From positions 46,938,206 through 47,002,205 of the forward strand of contig CM075650.1 in assembly GCA_037953625.1 (NCBI GenBank): 64,000 nt of DNA, read 5' to 3'. Below, in pieces: positions 57,958-64,000 of this stretch. Under the pieces are notes generated by a model. That model made no database searches. It saw only the letters and a list, made by a program, of their open reading frames with translations, and had not been told where the DNA came from. A program made the position numbers and the translations under genes. Position 1 is the stretch's first letter; each line of letters begins with the position of its first letter. This DNA comes from Crotalaria pallida. Lineage: Eukaryota; Streptophyta; Magnoliopsida; Fabales; Fabaceae.

Positions 57958-60207
57958 TGTAACATCCCAAATTTAATTCTTAGTGTAAATCATGTTTTGA
58001 TAGTCTTAGGATAGAAGTAATTATGATTTAAGTTAGAAAATTGGCCAATTAGACATACAAATTCAAGTTTAGAACATAGGACTTTGGGGAATAATAATAA
58101 CAAGATTGGTAGCTTAGAATAAAAATTCCACCGTTAGATGTGAAGTAGGATAGGTGAGGAAGCTTGTGTCAAAATTTGGGGAAGATCCAACGGGTAACGA
58201 AGAAGTTATGGCCTTCCAAAGTATGAATGCTGCAAAACTGAGCAGCTTAATCGATTAAGCTGCAGAGTAATCGATTAAGGTCAGAAAGTTTGAAAATGCT
58301 TAATCGATTACTAATCGATTAAAGGCTGTACTATGAGAAAAAAATAAAAGCGATTCACGCGTTCATTCTTGGCAAAATCCGAACTCTCTCTCTCTAGGGC
58401 ACAAAATCTCTCATTCTAAATCCATTAAACCTCAAGTGAATCACTCCAAAATCCATCATCAAGCCCCATCTTTGTCACTCCAAGTAAGTTTTCATGTTTT
58501 TAATTTTATTCCTCTCTCTTTGGTTTGAATTTTTCCTCTCTCTCTTCCCACCTCTTGGTGAAACACGAAATTCCTCTTGTTTTTATGTCATGATCTCTTC
58601 ATCGTCCTCATTTCTATGGCTTAGGGAAGATCATCATCACTCTCCTCCTTTGATTGCCTTTGGAGCTCTTTGTTTTGGGTGCTAGAAGCTAGGGCTTGAG
58701 GTTCTCCCACTCTCTCCTTGATTGAGGTAAGGGGGTGTGTGTTACCTTGGTTTAGGGACTAGTTTTCTAGCTAGTGCATAGTGATTTGCTAAGGTTATGT
58801 TTTTAGAGTTATATAGGAACCCAAGTAATTAATACATATTGAAATTATTATGATATTGTCATAAATGAGCCCTAAGTGAAAATGTTCAATAAGATTGCAA
58901 GAATGTGAATAAATATTGATAGATATGACTTATGAATGATTAATTGTGATATATGAATGAACATGGATATGTGCTACTTGATGTATATGATTAAATTAAT
59001 TGTTTGTATTATGTTAGTAATGTTTGGTTGATAGGAGGAATTGATTCGAACATAACTCTAAATGGAAAAGTATAATGTAAATGAATTAATAAGGAATGGA
59101 TGGTTGAATTGATCATTGGGACATTGGCACACTAGGTCGCCCCTGCTAGGTGTATCAAATGCCCCATTAGGGCTAAATGCCCCATCAGGCCAAATGCCCC
59201 ATTAGGTCCAAACGCCCCGTTAGGCGTCGATGTGCCCAAGTGATCAATTCAACGATAATTAAGAGTATGGAAAATGTGAAAAGGAATAAAGTAGATGAAA
59301 GTGAAAATGTTATGAAATGTGTTAAGCAATGATAAAGATTGCATGTATTGTCCTAACGGGTGAAGCCTAATGGGTGATTAAAGTCCTGATGGGTGTATAA
59401 GTCCCTAATGGGTGTACAAATGCCCTAGCAGGAGCAACCAATTCCTAGTGGTACTAATATATGGAAATGAGAAATTGAATGGTGAAAAGATCATTGGATA
59501 ATTGAATTATAATGGGACAAAGAGAAAGAAAATGAATATTGAAATTGCATGAATATGACATGGAATGATTGTATGAACTTACATGTGCTAAATGTCTAAG
59601 TGTGTATGACTTGGTGGGTTAGTATGTCTAATTAGAAACTGCTTCCTACTTCATGTGTAATGCTCACCCTCTTGCTATATTTTATAGGTACTGAGATTGA
59701 GCTTGCACAACCCCCGACCGAGCAGGTGCACTCTCCCTTACAGGGAGAGTAGCTTATGAGAGTTTAGGGGATTTTTGGTGTAGTCCTGGGGTATATTGGA
59801 GATAGTATATGTGTCTATATGTTTCGTATATGTTATGCAAATTATCTTTGGGGTACCCAGGACTGCTTCTTTTGGAAAGGAAGTACATTATTTTGGGAAA
59901 CTTTCATAGTTCCACAACTTGTTTATTTGCTGCGACCTCTGATGTAATTATGTGATGATGTGGATGGTTATTTCACTATTGATGTTTTGGCCCTGCTGGC
60001 CCTGGATGAAAGGAAAATATATATATATATATATATATATGCATTGCACAGGTTTCAGGAAATCTAAACTTTGGTTTACTCAATAAACAAAGGAAACTCT
60101 GTCCGGTTTGACAGAGATTTTAGAAATCAAATAGTTTTAAAAAGAAATTTTCAAGCTACTATTTTATATTATGGGTACTTAAGGGTAATTATTACTAGGG
60201 TGTTACA
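57958..60207 (+). repeat. Element I downstream LTR
   Basis: It is the near-identical partner of 51098-53360, ending in the standard TGTTACA. Hairpin ACTCTCCCT-TAC-AGGGAGAGT is at 59730-59750 and the AT microsatellite at about 60017-60040. Confidence 0.93.
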
Positions 60208-60212
60208 GCTGA

Positions 60213-60256
60213 GGTAAGGAAAAACAGAACATATATATGAAAGAAACCGCAATTGG
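60213..60256 (-). mobile_element. Element H: LTR fragment, right part
   Basis: About 44 bases continue element H after element I; the link is shown by the GCTGA duplication. The right limit, where copia element J begins, is uncertain by a few bases. Confidence 0.5.
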
Positions 60257-61843
60257 TGGTTGGAGAGACTAAAGAACCCTAGGAACACACCTAGAAGGGG
60301 GGGTTGAATAGGTGTAAAAGAAACCTTGAAAGATTTTCGAATGAAACAAATCGAAACAATCAAAACGAATGATTTTTGCAAATTTGTACTGTCTTAATCG
60401 ATTATTCTGAAATTTAATCGATTAAACCTGAAAGTTCAAAAGTCCTTAATCGATTAAGAATGTGCTTAATCGATTAAATCTATCATAAACTGAAAAATCA
60501 CTTTTTCAATCGCATACGAAAATCAATCAATCAACACATAAGATCAGAGATTCAGCGAAAACAATTAACACCTATATTCTTATTGATTATCCTAGTTATG
60601 AAAATGATTTTCCCAAACTTAATTTGAACAATAAAGATTCAATTCAATCAATTATGAAAATCAATCTTTCTCTAGGTTTTCAACCAAGAACACAATGAAC
60701 AACAAGAATGTAAAGAGTTAAGGGTTTAGAGATACGACACAGTGATTTATCCTGGTTCACTTTCATCCGCTTGAAAGCTACATCCAGTCCCCTCTTCAAC
60801 CAAGAGAGATTCTTCACTATGAGGAATTAGAGTTCTCAAATTACAAGTAAGTGCCTCACAAGACTCCCTTCTTGCTAGCCTACAAGAGATACTCCACACC
60901 CTTGCCTTGTAATCCTATTGATCTTCTCACTAATCTAACCTCTACCCCTTGTTGATAATCGACACAACAAGTCTTCTTTGTTTGATGATAATCCACACAC
61001 CAAGTCTTCACTTTGCTTGACTCAAAATCAAGACTTTCTTCTTCTTCAATTGCTTGAATGAACTTGCTTGATGATAAACGACACACGAAGTCTTCTTTGT
61101 TGTTGTAGTTGGCTTGCCTTCTTGCAAAGATTACAACACAATAGAAAACACAAATGACAATCCTATGAATCTCAATCAATAGCTATGACAAATCACACAA
61201 GAGATTCAAAGGTTCTTGATCAAAGAATATGAAAATATGAAAGCTTTTGATCTTTTAAATTGAGAGAGAATAGAGTGGCTTGATTCTTGTAAAATTGATT
61301 ATGAAAGTGTTCTAATTAATCACAAAGGTTAGGAAAAGGTTTATATAGAATACCCAAAAGTTGTAGCACTTGAAAACTGATTTTGAGAAGTGAAAATCGT
61401 ATTTTCAAAAACCAGTTCAGCAGTGTTTAATCGATTAAATCTTCACTTAATCGAGTAGTAATCGATTAAATTCATCCTTAATCGATTAAATCCATACTGC
61501 ACATTTTAGAAACTTGTTTTCTCAAAACTAAACCTTTCCTTTCAAACCTTTAAGCCACCTAATGATTCTAGGTTAAGTGAAAACTCAAATTATGATTTAA
61601 TCATGACTATGATAGAGATTCACTACCCTCTAAATAAACTCTAACCAAATAAAAGACCTAAGAAGCTTGAGAGGCAAAAGATAAAACAATTACAATTACA
61701 CTCAAACTAAGTCTTCATGAGCTTGCTTTCTCTCTTCTTCATTTGATGTTTGTTGTTGCTTGTTGAACTTGAACTTGATCAACACATGATAGCTTGTTCA
61801 AAACACTTTGTCATTATCAAAACATTCATCATGGAACTAACAA
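60257..61843 (-). repeat. Element J downstream LTR
   Basis: The left end is near TGGTTGGAGAG (60254-60257); the right end is ACTAACA before the CTCCCCCTTTTT purine tract. Two clusters of TTAATCGATTAA palindromes lie at 60394-60479 and 61426-61493, at nearly the same distances from the LTR start as the ACTCGAGT clusters of element E. Confidence 0.85.
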
Positions 61844-62318
61844 TCTCCCCCTTTTTGAAAATGACAAACCATGTTTTGAATTTGATTGAAGTTGTTGATG
61901 CTTTATTTGTTTTGATCACTTGGTGAGAAACTTGCTCCCCATCAATCAATGCATTTGATATTTGAAAACCAATTGATAGAAGCTTGATTTTCCCCCTATA
62001 TTCAACAACTTAGCTCAACCTACATAAAAACAACAAAACAACCTTTCTCCACAAAAAAACATATCATTTTCTCTCATTTTAAACATATCATTTTCTCTCA
62101 TTTTTCAAAACATACCATTTCTCCCCCTTTGGCATTATCAAAAAGTAATATATATACCAATTGAAATATAAAATACTAAGCCAAAATAGAGAAATCGCCA
62201 ATCATTCCTTTTCAACATTGATACCAATTGAAAAATGCAAATGTAATACCAATTAAAGATGCAAATGTATGAATAACACTTGTAAGCCCTTAGCTCTTCA
62301 ATCATACCTACAAAACAA
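61844..62318 (-). other. Element J sequence between gag and LTR, pol absent
   Basis: AT-rich sequence holds a purine tract at its LTR edge, a second CTCCCCCTTTGG tract near 62121, and a short duplication of ACATATCATTTTCTCTCATTTT near 62060-62105. No protease, integrase, reverse transcriptase or RNase H motif is seen on either strand. Confidence 0.7.
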
Positions 62319-64000
62319 TCATTCTTTGCCTTTTGGTATCCAAATGGTTTTGGATCCATTTTTGTTAGTGTAGGGACTCTCACCCTTTTTCATCCAAACA
62401 AAATCTCCTTTAGGTATACCATGCACTTTAATATAACACACATTTGAAGTATGTCCATGAGTACCACAATAGAAACATGTTGGTGCACTTGAGAAATCAA
62501 CTTTAGAAAAATCAACAACATTTCTATGAGAATTACTCTTAGCATTAGTATAACCCAAACCAAACTTGTTTGAATTTTCTCTTTGAAAATTTAACAATGT
62601 GCACAATCTAATATCACCATTTGTGAAACTTGCAAGCTTATTTTTCAAAATAGCATTTTCATCTTTAAGCAACTTGCAATTCTCACAATCAACCACAATA
62701 TTCACTCTACTAGCACAATCACAAGAAGAACTAGCATATATAAGATCAAGAGTTTCATTTTCAAGATTAAGCTCATCAACTTGTTTTTGAAGTTCTAAAA
62801 TCTCTTTTTGATGTTTCAAAATGAGCTTCTTTCTTTCAATGTTTTTCAAAGCTAGTTTTTCAAGTTGTTCATGCATTTCTTCATAAGCATTATATAACAA
62901 TTCATATTTAGAAAAAATTTCGGATTTAGTATGACTTACATCGCTTTCCTCGCTTTGATAACTTGATTCATCATTTGAACTTTGTTCTTCATCATCTACT
63001 AGAGTTATCAAGTTGAGACAAGCGGCTTCTTCATCATCCGAAGCACTATTTGATGTGCTTTTCTTGTTATCTTCATCACTATCCCAAACTATGTATGCTC
63101 TTTTAGATTTAGAATTTTTCTTGTCTTTCTCCTTCTTCTTGAGATACCTAGAGCATGAGTACTTGAGATGACCGGGTTTTCCACATTCATGGCAAACTAC
63201 ACCTTCTTTTGATGTCTTGGTCTTGTAGTGTGGAGAATCCTTCTCTTTACTTTTGTCCTTGTTCAACCTTCCTTTTCTCCTTAGAAACTTGTCAAATTTC
63301 CTTAGTAAAAGTTTCATTTCTTTTTCATCAACATCCGAATCGGAATCTTCACTATCATCATCATCGGAACTCTCTTTCTTTTTGTATGATCTATTGACTT
63401 TAAGAGCAAGTCCCTTTCTTTCTTTCTTCTTATCCGACTCTTCATTGATACTTAATCGTCCTAGCTCCATTTCATGTTCTTGAAGCTTTCCAAAGAGTGT
63501 TGCTAGATCCATAGCATCCAAGTTCTTAGATTCAACAATAGCCGTTACTTTTGGTTGCCAATTCCTGTCTAAACATCTCAACACTTTGTTAGAAAGTTCA
63601 CCTTGTAAGAAAGTCTTACCAAGAGCAAGTAAATGGTTAATAATATGAGTAAAACACTTTTGCATATCATTAATAGATTCATTTGGAAGCATTTGAAACA
63701 ATTCATAATCACGCATTAAAGCATTCAATCTAGCTCTCCTAACCTCACTAGTTCCTTCATGAGTCACTTGTAAAGTGTCCCACATTTCCTTAGCACTAGA
63801 ACATTGGGAAACCCTAAAGAACTCGTCATAGGACAAGGCGGAGGTGATGATATTCTTTGCTTTAAAATCATATTGAACTTTCTTTCTATCATCGTCCTTC
63901 CACTTATCCTCGGGGATTAAATGTACTACGCCTTCAACTAAACTAGAGGGGATATGAGGGCCTTTTTCAACTACTTTCCAAATTTCACTATCTATGGCTT
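62319..64000 (-). CDS. Element J gag, 3' part, runs off the window
   Basis: One open frame extends from the window edge (first full codon at 63998, AIDSEIWKVVEKGP) to a stop at 62319, about 559 codons. It parallels element E gag: ALSYDEFFRVSQC, EMWDTLQVTHEGTSEVR, LPNESINDMQK, LDRNWQPKVTAI, and LATLFGKLQEHEMEL. A first CCHC knuckle (CHECGKPGHLKYSC) is followed by an acidic serine-rich region, a charged coiled-coil-like stretch, a second knuckle (CFYCGTHGHTSNVC), and the end WMKKGESP...IWIPKGKE. The frame has no stop or shift in the visible part. It could supply or co-assemble particles but encodes no enzyme. Confidence 0.92.
   Translation of the reverse strand, partial: AIDSEIWKVVEKGPHIPSSLVEGVVHLIPEDKWKDDDRKKVQYDFKAKNIITSALSYDEFFRVSQCSSAKEMWDTLQVTHEGTSEVRRARLNALMRDYELFQMLPNESINDMQKCFTHIINHLLALGKTFLQGELSNKVLRCLDRNWQPKVTAIVESKNLDAMDLATLFGKLQEHEMELGRLSINEESDKKKERKGLALKVNRSYKKKESSDDDDSEDSDSDVDEKEMKLLLRKFDKFLRRKGRLNKDKSKEKDSPHYKTKTSKEGVVCHECGKPGHLKYSCSRYLKKKEKDKKNSKSKRAYIVWDSDEDNKKSTSNSASDDEEAACLNLITLVDDEEQSSNDESSYQSEESDVSHTKSEIFSKYELLYNAYEEMHEQLEKLALKNIERKKLILKHQKEILELQKQVDELNLENETLDLIYASSSCDCASRVNIVVDCENCKLLKDENAILKNKLASFTNGDIRLCTLLNFQRENSNKFGLGYTNAKSNSHRNVVDFSKVDFSSAPTCFYCGTHGHTSNVCYIKVHGIPKGDFVWMKKGESPYTNKNGSKTIWIPKGKE

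Larger units (their letters stand above)
51098..60207 (+). mobile_element. Element I: full-length Ty3/gypsy chromovirus (Tekay-like)
   Basis: I is bounded by GCTGA duplications (51093-51097 and 60208-60212). LTRs are 51098-53360 and 57958-60207, the primer site is 53364-53375, and a single gag-pol frame is broken by four stop codons. A purine tract, GGTAAGTGGGAGAGGAT, precedes the downstream LTR. LTRs are nearly identical; differences include a microsatellite length near 53180/60020 and one 17-bp unit near 52330. Confidence 0.94.
60257..64000 (-). mobile_element. Element J: Ty1/copia (SIRE-like) element with gag but no pol, partial
   Basis: The downstream LTR (about 60257-61843) is followed by a purine tract and, only 475 bases later, by the end of gag on the minus strand. 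In element E the same interval holds a 3 kb pol. Gag runs open to the window edge, so the upstream LTR lies outside. The layout matches a pol-deleted derivative of a SIRE-like element. Confidence 0.85.

Noticed and set aside
50743..60256. Treating 50743-60256 as one gypsy element with element I as its core
   Set aside because: GCTGA duplications at 51093-51097 and 60208-60212 and the different LTR starts (TGTGACACCC versus TGTAACATCC) show I is a separate insertion within H.

Overview
This window is intergenic plant DNA made almost entirely of transposable elements. The evidence is full-length Ty3/gypsy and Ty1/copia LTR retrotransposons, primer-binding sites matching plant initiator tRNA-Met, a PIF/Harbinger DNA transposon with a spliced transposase, and a plant-type ALKBH gene copy. 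A eudicot is most likely; I cannot name the species. No ordinary host gene, tRNA or rRNA was found. Elements are lettered A to J.

First nest (298-44377). Element A is a minus-strand LTR element with target duplication TGGGG. Its 3 kb interior has no gag or pol. It carries an intronless, sense-oriented ALKBH1-like 2-oxoglutarate dioxygenase gene with one in-frame stop. Element B (6185-42007, duplication CATAA), a gypsy element with gag only, sits in A's upstream LTR. B's LTRs were hit three times: by gypsy element C (7316-19804, duplication CTCCA), by the Harbinger element D (23765-30508, duplication TCA), and by copia element E (31286-40723, duplication GATCT). A B-family solo LTR, F (10309-13127, duplication TCTTG), lies inside C's pol. 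The nest is four levels deep (A > B > C > F).

Second nest (44846 to the window end). A decayed gypsy element G is interrupted by an LTR fragment H. H contains gypsy element I (51098-60207, plus strand, duplication GCTGA) and borders the copia (SIRE-like) element J, which keeps gag but has lost pol.

The elements are mostly young: LTR pairs differ by few bases. E has intact gag and pol. I and C have nearly complete polyproteins broken mainly by C-to-T stop codons. B and J keep gag alone, and A keeps neither gag nor pol but has all the cis signals. A is therefore presumably mobilised in trans by relatives such as C and I.

The most unusual signals are: the dioxygenase captured by A; hairpin arrays in the LTRs whose paired arms change together; two kinds of TCGA-centred palindrome, each shared between copia and gypsy LTRs and exchanged at matching positions in the two copia elements; and two further hairpins conserved across the gypsy families.
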